From assembly GCA_017620455.1 (NCBI GenBank), contig JAFZQK010000025.1, forward strand, positions 16,800 through 80,799: a stretch of 64,000 nt of DNA, read 5' to 3'. Position numbers and translations under genes: made by a program. Source of the DNA: Clostridia bacterium (GTDB lineage Bacteria; Bacillota_A; Clostridia; Christensenellales; Aristaeellaceae). The notes under the pieces were generated by a model. The model was not told the DNA's origin and did no database searches. It worked only from the letters and a program-made list of their open reading frames with translations. Below, piece after piece: positions 25,734 to 33,888 of the stretch. Position 1 is the first letter of the stretch. Each line of letters opens with the position of its first letter.

Positions 25734-27641
25734 ATGAATAAGGACTGGATCACCCTGGAATTTGACAAAATCATCGAACGGCTGCAGGCCCAGGCCGTTT
25801 CCCAAGCTGCGCGCCGCCGCCTGGCGGAGACCGCGCCCATCCTGAACGAGGGCCTTTGCCGGGCGCGCATGGAGGAAACCACCGCGGCGCGGACCGTGCT
25901 GGAAAACGCGGGAACGCCGCCCCTTGCCGAAACGGAAGGCACGGAGGAAAGCCTTTCCCAGGCCCTTCAGGGCGGCATGCTGCCGCCGGGCCAGCTTACC
26001 GCCGTGGCGCGGTTCTGCGCGGCGATCCGCCGCCTGCGCCGGTATCTGCAGGACGCCCGGCTGTTCAGCGCCGGCATCGCCTCCTGGCACACGGAGCTGC
26101 CCGACCTGAACGGGCTGGAGGAAGAGATCGTCCGCTCCGTCCGGGAGGACGCGATCCTGGACGACGCTTCCCCCGCCCTCAAGGCCCTGCGCCGCCAGCG
26201 GGAGCGCGGGGAACAGGAGATCCGGGAAAAGCTCAGCCAGATCCTCCTGCGCCATAAAAAGGAATTGGCCGACAGCTATATCACCCAGCGCGGCGGGGCG
26301 TACGTTCTTCCCGTGCAGAAGCGGTATCAGAGCGCGTTCCCGGGGCGGGCGGTGGACGCTTCCGCCAAGGGGGGCACCGTGTTCATGGAGCCCAACGCCG
26401 TACAGTCGCTGCGGCAGGCGCTGGAAGCGCTGCTGATCGACATCGACGCGGAGGAGCGGCGCATCCTCTGGGCCCTGAGCGACCGGGTGGCCGCGGAGGA
26501 AGAAGCGCTGCGCAGCGCCGTCCGGGTGATGACGGAGATGGATATCCTCTTTGCCAGGGCCAAGCTGAGCGCGGAAATGGACGCCCGGCCCGTGGAGCTC
26601 ACCGCGGAGCGCGCGATCCGCTTGCGGGACGCCCGGCACCCGCTGCTGGATCCGGCAGCCTGCGTGCCGCTGAACCTTACGCTTTCGCTGCCGGACGCCG
26701 GCATCGCCGTCACCGGCCCCAACACCGGGGGCAAGACCGTGTGCCTCAAAACCACCGGGTTATTGACGCTGATGGCCCAAAGCGGGCTGCATATCCCCTG
26801 CGGGGAGGGCACGGTGATCGGCATGATGGACCGGGTGCTCTGCGATATCGGCGACAGCCAGAGCATCAGCCAGAACCTGTCCACTTTTTCCGGCCACATG
26901 ACCAATGTGATCCGCATTCTGCGGGAATGCAGCCGGGACAGCCTGGTGCTGCTGGACGAACTGGGCAGCGGCACGGACCCGGCGGAGGGCTCCGGCCTGG
27001 CGGCGGCGGTATTGGAGGAGCTGCTCCGGCGGCGGTGCTTTTTCCTGGTGACCACCCACGACCCCCAGATCAAGCAGTGGGCGGAGCAGACGGAGGGCGT
27101 GATCTCCGCCCGGATGGCCTTCGATCAGGAATCCCTCCGGCCCCTGTACCGGCTGGAAATGGGGATGAGCGGGGAAAGCTGCGCCATCGAGATCGCTCGC
27201 CGCCTGGGCATGGACCCCGGGCTGCTCAGCCGCGCCCGGCAGGTGGCCGATCACGGGCCGCAGTCCGCGCCGGAAACGCGGCCCCGGCCCATGGGCGTGC
27301 CCGGGAGCCGGCTGCAGCGGCTGCAAACAAAGAAAGAGGGCGATTTCCAGCGCTTCAGCATGGGAGACAGCGTGCAGCTTATGCCGGAAAAGAAGACCGC
27401 AATCGTATACCGCCCCGCGGACGAGGAGGGCAACGTGGTGATCCAGCTTCAGGGGCGGAAGCTCACCGTGCGCCACAACCGGCTGAAGCTGCTGGTGCCC
27501 GCGGCGGAACTGTACCCGCCGGATTACGATTTTTCCATCGTGTTCGATACCGTGGAAAACCGCAAGGCGGCCCACACCATTGCCCGCAGATACGACGCGG
27601 ACGCGGAGGTGGTGCTGCGGGAGGGGAAGGAAGAAGAATAA
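25734..27641 (+). CDS. MutS2-like ATPase lacking the Smr domain
   Basis: 635 residues from ATG 25734 (GAGGGA 5 nt upstream). An in-frame ATG at 25608 lies inside the leader hairpin and was not used. The N-terminal half has the MutS2 lever/core pattern (L-E-F-D-K-I-I-E-R-L at the start; R-G-G-A-Y-V-L-P-V about 184; G-G-T-V-F-M-E-P about 210). The ATPase shows Walker A G-P-N-T-G-G-K-T (328-335), the S-T-F-S-G-H-M signature loop, Walker B L-V-L-L-D-E-L-G-S-G-T-D-P and switch His T-T-H. MutS2 is usually about 780 residues with a C-terminal KOW/Smr nuclease part; here only a KOW-like beta segment (about 540-590) remains and Smr is absent. MutS2 proteins act on DNA structures and, in Bacillus subtilis, on collided ribosomes. 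Confidence 0.88.
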   Translation: MNKDWITLEFDKIIERLQAQAVSQAARRRLAETAPILNEGLCRARMEETTAARTVLENAGTPPLAETEGTEESLSQALQGGMLPPGQLTAVARFCAAIRRLRRYLQDARLFSAGIASWHTELPDLNGLEEEIVRSVREDAILDDASPALKALRRQRERGEQEIREKLSQILLRHKKELADSYITQRGGAYVLPVQKRYQSAFPGRAVDASAKGGTVFMEPNAVQSLRQALEALLIDIDAEERRILWALSDRVAAEEEALRSAVRVMTEMDILFARAKLSAEMDARPVELTAERAIRLRDARHPLLDPAACVPLNLTLSLPDAGIAVTGPNTGGKTVCLKTTGLLTLMAQSGLHIPCGEGTVIGMMDRVLCDIGDSQSISQNLSTFSGHMTNVIRILRECSRDSLVLLDELGSGTDPAEGSGLAAAVLEELLRRRCFFLVTTHDPQIKQWAEQTEGVISARMAFDQESLRPLYRLEMGMSGESCAIEIARRLGMDPGLLSRARQVADHGPQSAPETRPRPMGVPGSRLQRLQTKKEGDFQRFSMGDSVQLMPEKKTAIVYRPADEEGNVVIQLQGRKLTVRHNRLKLLVPAAELYPPDYDFSIVFDTVENRKAAHTIARRYDADAEVVLREGKEEE

Positions 27642-27866
27642 ACCCCGCGCGAAGCCGGGCGGCGGGGGGTGTACGGCGACGCATCAGTCCCCGGCCGCGG
27701 CAGCTTTCCCCAAGGGAAAGCCTCAAGGCGCCGTTTGCCGTATCTTTTTTAAGCAAAAATGAAAATGGCGCATGTTTTTCTTTCTTCCGGACAGGACAAT
27801 GACGATGCGGCGACGAATATAGAATTCAGCAAATTCCGGTAACGACGCAAGAGGAGGAATCCCCCA

Positions 27867-30263
27867 ATGAAATTCGGATACTTTGACAATCCCAAGCGCG
27901 AATACGTGATCACCGATCCCCGCACGCCCATGCCCTGGGCCAACTATCTGGGCTCGCCCGCCTACGGCGCCATCGTCACCCAGAATGCCGGCGGCTACAG
28001 CTTCGTCAAGTCCGGCGCGGCGGGGCGCATCCTGCGCTATACCTTCAACCAGTTCGACGAGCCGGGCCGGTATATTTACCTTCGGGACGAGGACACGGGG
28101 GATTTCTGGTCCGCCTCCTGGCGGCCGGTGGAAAAGCCGCTGGACGAATACAAGACCGTCACCCGTCACGGCACCTCCTACACCCAGATCGAATCCGGCT
28201 ACAAGGGCATCGAAAGCAAGGCCCTCTATTACGTGCCCATGGACGCCACCTACGAGGTATGGCGGCTGGAAGTGAAGAACACCGGCGATCAGAAGCGGAA
28301 GATCGGCGTGTTCGGCTACTGCGAGCTCACCACCGAATCCTTCTATACCCAGGATCTGGTGAATCTGCAGTACACCCAGTTCATCACCGTCACCGAATTC
28401 CACGGGGATCACATCATCCAGAAGATCAACCAGTTCTGCAATGTGAACGAGGACGGGGAAAACGGCCGGGAGCGGTTCTTCGGCCTGGCCGGAGCGCCGG
28501 TGGTCAGCTACACCGGGCGGCGCGAAAGGTTCCTGGGCACCAGCCGGTTCAACGCCCCCAAGGGCGTGACGGACGGGAAACTGGACGACAGCCTGAATTT
28601 CAACGGCAACCCCTGCGGCGCGCTGCATACCGTGATCGAGCTGCAGCCCGGGGAGAGCCGCTCCGTCGCCTTCCTGCTGGCCCAGAAGGGTACCCGGGAG
28701 GCTCGGAAGCTCATCGACCGGTACGCCGACGTGGAAAAAACCGTGGACGCCGAATGGAAGGAACTGATCGCTTACTGGCATGGCAAGCTGAACGGCCTGA
28801 ACGTGAACACCCCGGACGAGGATCTGAACACCATGGTGAACACCTGGAACGCCTTCCAGTGCTTCACCACCTTCGTCTGGTCCCGCGCCGCCAGCTTGGT
28901 GTACTGCGGCGAGCGCAACGGCTACGGCTACCGGGACACCGTGCAGGACATCCAGGGCATCATCCATCTGGACCCCGCCATGGCCAAGGAGCGCATCCGC
29001 TTCATGCTGTCCGCCCAGGTGCATCACGGCGCAGGCCTGCCGCTGGTGAAATTCACCCACAACGCCGGCCATGAGGACACCCCGGAGCAGGACAGCTATG
29101 TGAAATCCACCGGCCATCCCCATTATCGGGCGGACGACGCCATGTGGCTGTTCCCCACGGTGTACAAGTACGTGGCGGAGACCGGCGACAAGGATTTCCT
29201 CAATGAAGTGATCCCCTTTGCGGATTACGACGAGGGCACGGTGATCGAGCATCTTCGCCGCGCCATCGACTTTACCATGCACCATCTGGGCCACCACGGC
29301 ATGCCCGCCGGCCTCCATGCCGACTGGAACGACTGTCTGCAGCTGGGCGCCCAGGGGGAGAGCAGCTTCGTGGCCTTCCAGTTCTATTACGCCATGAACC
29401 TGCTGAACGAAATGCTGCCCAAGACGGCGGAATACGCCGAATACAGCCAATGGCTCACGGAAAAGGCGGCGGAGCAGCTGAATAAGATCAACGAATTCTT
29501 CTGGGAGGACGACCGGTTCCTCCGGGGCTACACCCAGGACGGCGCGGTCATCGGCAGCAAGAAGGACCCCGAGGCCGCCATGTGGCTCAATCCCCAGGCC
29601 TGGGGCGTCATTTCCCGGGGCGCCACGCCGGAGCAGGCGGAAAAGAGCATGGAATCCGTCCATCGGCTGCTGAATACCGAAAACGGCATCGAGCTCATGG
29701 CCCCCTGCTATAAGAAGCACTATTTTGAAACCGCGTTCATGAAGCTGTTCAACCCCACCACCAAGGAAAACGGCGGCATCTTCTGCCAGCCCCAGGGCTG
29801 GGCCATCCTGGCCGAAGCGCTGCTGGGCCACGGCGGACGGGCCTTTGAATACTTCAAGGAGAGCTGCCCCTCCGCGTACAACGACCGGGCGGAGATCCGC
29901 GAGGTGGAGCCCTACGTGCATTCCCAGTTCATCGAAGGCCATGAAACGCCCCAGCCGGGCCGCGCCCACGTGCACTGGCTCACCGGCACCGCCTCTACCG
30001 TCATGGTGGGCATGGTGGAGGGCATCCTGGGGCTGCGGCCCACGCCGGAGGGGCTGTGCATTTCGCCCGCCATTCCCGCCGAATGGGACGGCTTCACCAT
30101 GGACAAGACCTTCCGGGGCAAGCGCCTCCACATCGTGGTGGACAACAGCGCCCATCACGAAGGCGGCGTGCAGAAGCTGCTGGTGAACGGCAAGGCGGCG
30201 GGCAGCGCCGTGCTGACCGACGATATGATCCGGGACGGCGACGAAATCACCGTGGTGATGTAA
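27867..30263 (+). CDS. GH94 family beta-glycoside phosphorylase (cellobiose/chitobiose phosphorylase-like)
   Basis: Cytoplasmic enzyme that splits a beta-linked disaccharide with phosphate to give a sugar-1-phosphate, saving ATP. 798 residues, typical of GH94. The N-terminal sandwich starts M-K-F-G-Y-F-D-N and contains N-Y-L-G-S and G-G-Y-S-F; the helical barrel contains G-Y-G-Y-R-D-T-V-Q-D (substrate/phosphate region), the D-D-A-M-W-L segment, and A-D-W-N-D-C-L at 485-491, in which D489 matches the general acid; the C-terminal part has W-L-T-G-T-A. The N-terminal region resembles chitobiose phosphorylases and the rest is equally close to cellobiose phosphorylases, so substrate is undecided. 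GAGGAGG precedes the ATG. Followed by DUF3795 and a GH27 gene on the same strand. Confidence 0.9.
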   Translation: MKFGYFDNPKREYVITDPRTPMPWANYLGSPAYGAIVTQNAGGYSFVKSGAAGRILRYTFNQFDEPGRYIYLRDEDTGDFWSASWRPVEKPLDEYKTVTRHGTSYTQIESGYKGIESKALYYVPMDATYEVWRLEVKNTGDQKRKIGVFGYCELTTESFYTQDLVNLQYTQFITVTEFHGDHIIQKINQFCNVNEDGENGRERFFGLAGAPVVSYTGRRERFLGTSRFNAPKGVTDGKLDDSLNFNGNPCGALHTVIELQPGESRSVAFLLAQKGTREARKLIDRYADVEKTVDAEWKELIAYWHGKLNGLNVNTPDEDLNTMVNTWNAFQCFTTFVWSRAASLVYCGERNGYGYRDTVQDIQGIIHLDPAMAKERIRFMLSAQVHHGAGLPLVKFTHNAGHEDTPEQDSYVKSTGHPHYRADDAMWLFPTVYKYVAETGDKDFLNEVIPFADYDEGTVIEHLRRAIDFTMHHLGHHGMPAGLHADWNDCLQLGAQGESSFVAFQFYYAMNLLNEMLPKTAEYAEYSQWLTEKAAEQLNKINEFFWEDDRFLRGYTQDGAVIGSKKDPEAAMWLNPQAWGVISRGATPEQAEKSMESVHRLLNTENGIELMAPCYKKHYFETAFMKLFNPTTKENGGIFCQPQGWAILAEALLGHGGRAFEYFKESCPSAYNDRAEIREVEPYVHSQFIEGHETPQPGRAHVHWLTGTASTVMVGMVEGILGLRPTPEGLCISPAIPAEWDGFTMDKTFRGKRLHIVVDNSAHHEGGVQKLLVNGKAAGSAVLTDDMIRDGDEITVVM

Positions 30264-30280
30264 TTTCAAATGATTTGCCT

Positions 30281-30314
30281 GCGGGGGAGCCGGGATCCGG
30301 TTCCCCCGCGATTT
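30281..30314 (+). terminator. Terminator after the GH94 gene
   Basis: 13-bp stem with one G-T pair (GCGGGGGAGCCGG, 30281-30293; CCGGTTCCCCCGC, 30297-30309), loop GAT, followed by GATTTT. Confidence 0.75.
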
Positions 30315-30328
30315 TGGGAGGATGAAAA

Positions 30329-30730
30329 ATGAAACGGGAATTGGGGATTGCCCGGTGCGGGCTGGCGTGCTGTCTGTGCTCCGAAAACGTGCAGTGTAAG
30401 GGCTGCCACCGGGACGGCTTTGCGGAGCTTTCCTGGTGCAAGGACGCCAACTGGTGCGAAAACCGGAAATGCGGCATCGCAAAGGGCCTGGCGGGCTGCT
30501 GGGAATGCGGCGAAACCGAGTGCCGGAAGGGCCTGTTCGCCGAAAAGATCAAGCCCCGGGGGTTCAACGAATATGTGCGCCGGTACGGCCTGGAAGCGCT
30601 GCTGGACCGGCTGGAGGCCAACGAAAAGGCCGGCGTCGTTTACCACCGGCAGGGCGTCATGGGGGATTACGACGATTTTGACGACATCGAGGCGCTGATC
30701 GCGTTCATTCAGACGGGCCGCAGGGAATGA
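30329..30730 (+). CDS. DUF3795 cysteine-rich protein
   Basis: 133 residues, twelve Cys in the first 72 residues arranged as in DUF3795 proteins: C-G-L-A-C-C-L-C near the start, C-K-G-C-H-R, W-C, C-E-N, a K-C-G-I-A-K segment, then C-W-E-C and C-R-K-G. The pattern suggests metal or Fe-S binding; function unknown, common in anaerobes. C-terminal about 55 residues are acidic and helical. AGGAGGATG lies just upstream of the ATG. It sits between two glycoside-processing genes, 22 nt before the GH27 gene. Confidence 0.88.
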   Translation: MKRELGIARCGLACCLCSENVQCKGCHRDGFAELSWCKDANWCENRKCGIAKGLAGCWECGETECRKGLFAEKIKPRGFNEYVRRYGLEALLDRLEANEKAGVVYHRQGVMGDYDDFDDIEALIAFIQTGRRE

Positions 30731-30752
30731 CCGCGGCGGAAAGGCGGATACC

Positions 30753-31994
30753 ATGATCGCGCAATACCCGCCCATGGGGTGGAACAGCTGGGATTGCTGG
30801 GGCGCCGCGGTGACGGAGGATACCGTGCGCCGCAACGCGGCGTACATGGCGGAGCATTTGAAGGAATACGGATGGGAATATGTGGTGGTGGACATCCAGT
30901 GGTATCAGCCCACGGCGGCGTCCCACGCCTACGAGCCGTTTTCCGATCTGGCCATGGACGGATACGGCCGGCTGCTGCCGGCGGAGAACCGCTTTCCCAG
31001 CGCCGCCGGAGGGAAGGGCTTCGGGCCCCTGGCGGATTACGTCCACGGCCTGGGGCTGAAATTCGGCATCCATATCATGCGGGGGCTGCCCCGGACGGCG
31101 GCCCACCGGAAGCTGCCCATCCAGGACAGCCCGTACACCTGCGCCCAGGCGGCGGACCCCAATTCCATCTGCTTGTGGAACCCGGACATGTACGGCACCC
31201 GGGCGGAGGAGCCCGCGGCGAAGGCGTATTACGACAGCATTTTCCGCCTGTATGCGGACTGGGGCGTGGACTATGTCAAGTGCGACGATATTGCCCGGGA
31301 ATACCCCCGCTGCCAAAGGGAAATCGAGATCATTTCGGAGGCCTGCCGCCGCTGCGGGCGGGAGATCGTGCTCAGTTTGTCGCCCGGTCCCGCGCCCCTG
31401 GAGCGGGCGGAGCATCTGAAGCAATACGCCAATCTCTGGCGGATCACCGACGATTTCTGGGATGACTGGCGGCTGCTGAAGGCCATGTTCGAGCGGGCGG
31501 AAAAATGGTGCGTCCACGCCGGGCCGGGCCATTGGCCGGACGCGGACATGCTGCCCCTGGGGGCCCTGCGGCAGTGCTATCCCGGGGAGGAAGGAAAGCG
31601 GACCCGCTTCACCCCCGCCGAGCAGCGCACGATGATGACCCTCTGGTGCATGATGCGTTCGCCCCTCATGATGGGCGGGGACATGACGAAGAACGATCCG
31701 TTCACACTGTCGCTGCTCACCAACGGGGCGCTGCTGGCCATAGAAAGGGAAAGCTGGTGCGCCCATCCCCTGCGGACCGGGGAGGAAGAGGCGGTGTGGA
31801 TCGCCCCGCGGACGGACGGGACGGGCTGCTACGCCGCGGCGTTCAATCTGTCGGAAAAGAAGCGCCGCGTGGCCGTGCCGGATCTGGGCCGCCCGTTCCG
31901 GATGGCGACGGAATTGTGGACCGGAAAAACGGGAAGGAGCCTCAGCGCCCTGCTGCCCGCTCACGATACGGCGGTGTGGCGGATTCAATTCTGA
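30753..31994 (+). CDS. GH27 family alpha-galactosidase-like glycoside hydrolase
   Basis: 413 residues, no signal peptide, so cytoplasmic. GH27 features: P-P-M-G-W-N-S-W-D (6-14), V-V-V-D-I-Q-W at 44-50, K-F-G-I-H at 103-107, nucleophile in Y-V-K-C-D-D-I (D178), acid/base in W-R-I-T-D-D-F-W (D233 or D234), P-G-H-W-P-D-A-D-M, and S-P-L-M-M-G-G-D. A short beta-sandwich domain closes the protein. The usual reaction is release of terminal alpha-galactose, but GH27 also contains alpha-N-acetylgalactosaminidases and isomalto-dextranases. Context with GH94 suggests internal breakdown of imported oligosaccharides. Confidence 0.88.
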   Translation: MIAQYPPMGWNSWDCWGAAVTEDTVRRNAAYMAEHLKEYGWEYVVVDIQWYQPTAASHAYEPFSDLAMDGYGRLLPAENRFPSAAGGKGFGPLADYVHGLGLKFGIHIMRGLPRTAAHRKLPIQDSPYTCAQAADPNSICLWNPDMYGTRAEEPAAKAYYDSIFRLYADWGVDYVKCDDIAREYPRCQREIEIISEACRRCGREIVLSLSPGPAPLERAEHLKQYANLWRITDDFWDDWRLLKAMFERAEKWCVHAGPGHWPDADMLPLGALRQCYPGEEGKRTRFTPAEQRTMMTLWCMMRSPLMMGGDMTKNDPFTLSLLTNGALLAIERESWCAHPLRTGEEEAVWIAPRTDGTGCYAAAFNLSEKKRRVAVPDLGRPFRMATELWTGKTGRSLSALLPAHDTAVWRIQF

Positions 31995-32036
31995 TCCCGG
32001 AACCCGCCCGCCATAGCAAATGTTTTCACAAGAAAA

Positions 32037-32055
32037 AGCCCCCGGATTGCTCCGG
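32037..32055 (+). repeat. Extra copy of the CCCCCGGATTGCTCCGG half-terminator
   Basis: AGCCCCCGGATTGCTCCGG is identical to 32379-32397. The first copy follows the GH27 gene and the second lies in the terminator of the opposite operon; together they bracket repeat element copy A. Confidence 0.7.
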
Positions 32056-32090
32056 AGGTCCAGATGATCAACAAAGTGCTTTGGGGTAGT

Positions 32091-32375
32091 ATGAAGGGGC
32101 CGCAGCCCCTTCATCAATGATCCGCAGCGGCGGCATGTACGCCGCGGGGCCCGAAGCGCCCGGAAAACGATCCTGTGGATCATTTTCAGCGGAGGGCGGG
32201 CGGAAGCCCCGGGCAGGCAGTCGGTCATACCGCTTCCTCTATCAATTTTCGGCCGTAAAATGAGCGTTTCTGGGCATGTCTGCCCAGAAACGCCATTTTG
32301 CAGAAAATTGATGTACTCATCGAAAGACGGCTTTAGCTGGCTTTCGATGACAGTGTGTCGACTTTGTCGACACAC
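32091..32375. repeat. Multi-hairpin dispersed element, copy A
   Basis: Successive hairpins: H1 ATGAAGGGGC/GCCCCTTCAT with loop CGCA (32091-32114); H2 GCGGCG/CGCCGC (32127-32145); a variable region with GATCC/GGATC; H4, a long stem 32241-32312 (ATCAATTTTC with GAAAATTGAT, GTAAAATG with CATTTTGC, GCGTTTCTGGGCA with TGCCCAGAAACGC); H5 CATCGAAAG/CTTTCGATG (32318-32349); H6 GTGTGTCGAC/GTCGACACAC with loop TTT (32353-32375). The same order is found at 56119-56331 with compensating base changes. It fills most of the 430-bp gene-free stretch between two convergent transcription units. No coding sense and no transposase. Confidence 0.85.
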
Positions 32376-32377
32376 GA

Positions 32378-32401
32378 AAGCCCCCGGATTGCTCCGGGGG
32401 C
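32378..32401 (-). terminator. Terminator of the sugar-transport locus
   Basis: On the minus strand: GCCCCCGGA / TCCGGGGGC with a four-base loop, followed by TTTCG, about 24 nt after the last stop codon. Confidence 0.8.
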
Positions 32402-32423
32402 CTTGCTTTGTTCAGGGATTGAA

Positions 32424-33779
32424 TCAGTCGCCGTTGAACTCGTTGCACAGGCCTTCCCAAACGGGCATCTGGGCTTCGATCAGGGCAGCGGGATCGTTGC
32501 CGTAGACGTTCCACAGGAAGCCGTTGCCGATGATGTCGTTGTTGGTGCCCATGGCCAGGGTCATGTTGAAGGCGGAATGATCCGCTTCACGCAGCATGGC
32601 ATAGGTCTCGTACACAGCGCGGTCATCGGTGTAGTTCAGCTTGTTGCCAACCCAGGCATTCTCATCGTCATAGCCGGGGGTGGGGTTGGTCCACATGTCG
32701 TAGATGAAGGCCAGGTTCGCAGCGGTCTGGTCGTCATACACGTCGGGGATCAGGGTGATGTTATCGGACACAACGTGCACATACGTGTCGCCCTTGGGGC
32801 CGATGGGGAACGCAACGCAGCCCCACGGATCAGCCATATCAGCCATTTCGGAATTGTCGTTGAATCCGCCGTAGGTCTGGTACATATAGAAGCCGCAGTA
32901 GCCCTGCTTCCAGGCATTCTTGTACCAATCCCAGTTGGCGCCTTCACCGGCGGGAGCACCGTAGTTCAGCCAGGTTTCCTTGGCCCAGGTCAGGGCTTCC
33001 ATAGCCACGTCGCTGTTCATGACGGGCTGCAGCTTGCCTTCGTCGTCCGTGGCGAAGAACGCGCCGCCGTTGGAGAACACGGAGATGATGAGGAAGTCGG
33101 TGTTGTCGCCGATGATGCCGTAGATATCGTTGATACCGTCGCCATCGGTGTCACGGGTCAGCTTCGCCAGCAGTTCCACGAAGGCATCCCAGGTCCAGGT
33201 GCCAGCTTCCTGCATGTCGTAGATCTCGTTCCAGTCGATGCCGGCATCTTCCAGAACCTTCTTGTTGAAGTACAGGCACTGACGGGGTTCAGCTTCGCCG
33301 GCATAGACGCCGTAGGACTTGCCCTGCTTGGTGGTGAAGCCCAGGTCCTGCTTGTTCCACTTGTCGGCGCTCAGGTCAACCAGATCGTCCCAGGCACGAG
33401 CGCCGGCCTTGATGGCGTTGGCCACAGAGCCGGGCTCCAGGATGTAGAGGCGATAGGAGCCATCGGGCGCGGCCACGAAGTTGGTGAATTCGGTGATCTG
33501 GGAGCCCCAGTCGCCGCCCTGCTTCGCAACGATATGGCAGTTGTAGGTCTCATCCAGCCAATCGCGGTACGCATACAGCGCAGCCTGCTCTTCGGTGGGA
33601 TCTTCGGCGCGGGCGTCGCTGCCCACATCGCCAGACCAGTAGTCGAGGATGTAGATGGTGGCACCGCCAAAGTCAACGCCTTCGCGGACTTCCGGATAGC
33701 CTTCCGGAGCTTCCGCCAGCGCGGCAACGCTGACCAGCAGCAGCGCCAGCACCAGGAACAGGGAAACCAGTTTCTTCAT
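32424..33779 (-). CDS. Extracellular solute-binding protein (family 1, sugar-type)
   Basis: 451 residues from ATG 33779, chosen because AAGGAGG lies 8 nt upstream and the signal peptide follows directly. The signal peptide ends A-L-A-E-A and lacks a lipobox Cys, so the mature protein may be freely secreted or held by other means, unusual for a Gram-positive binding protein. Fold pattern of SBP_bac_1: early G-G-A-T-I-Y-I-L, the G-V-Y-A-G-E, W-T-W-D-A-F-V-E-L-L-A-K-L-T (hinge/sugar region) and a D-T-D-G-D-G-I-N-D-I-Y-G calcium-loop-like motif. Many Trp and Tyr suggest oligosaccharide binding. Last gene of the locus, 109 nt after the permease, with its own strong ribosome site, as expected for a highly expressed binding protein. 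Confidence 0.9.
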   Translation of the reverse strand: MKKLVSLFLVLALLLVSVAALAEAPEGYPEVREGVDFGGATIYILDYWSGDVGSDARAEDPTEEQAALYAYRDWLDETYNCHIVAKQGGDWGSQITEFTNFVAAPDGSYRLYILEPGSVANAIKAGARAWDDLVDLSADKWNKQDLGFTTKQGKSYGVYAGEAEPRQCLYFNKKVLEDAGIDWNEIYDMQEAGTWTWDAFVELLAKLTRDTDGDGINDIYGIIGDNTDFLIISVFSNGGAFFATDDEGKLQPVMNSDVAMEALTWAKETWLNYGAPAGEGANWDWYKNAWKQGYCGFYMYQTYGGFNDNSEMADMADPWGCVAFPIGPKGDTYVHVVSDNITLIPDVYDDQTAANLAFIYDMWTNPTPGYDDENAWVGNKLNYTDDRAVYETYAMLREADHSAFNMTLAMGTNNDIIGNGFLWNVYGNDPAALIEAQMPVWEGLCNEFNGD

Positions 33780-33888
33780 ATTGGGTTCCTCCTTTTTATT
33801 TTCCACGCATCCACCGTCTTCAGGGACCGGGTGCATGCATAGATTCGGTTTTTCATCCGGCTGGATACCGGATATCTCCACCTCTATT

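Noticed and set aside
27642..27866. Catabolite-repression site or promoter before the GH94 gene
   Set aside because: A TGAAAATGGCGCA stretch and a TATAGAAT stretch were considered, but neither fits a consensus with correct spacing, so no site is called in this 225-bp gap.
32091..32375. Insertion sequence or protein gene in the element copies
   Set aside because: Frames that cross both copies give short shared peptides only because the DNA repeats; there is no transposase, terminal inverted repeat pair or target duplication of IS type.
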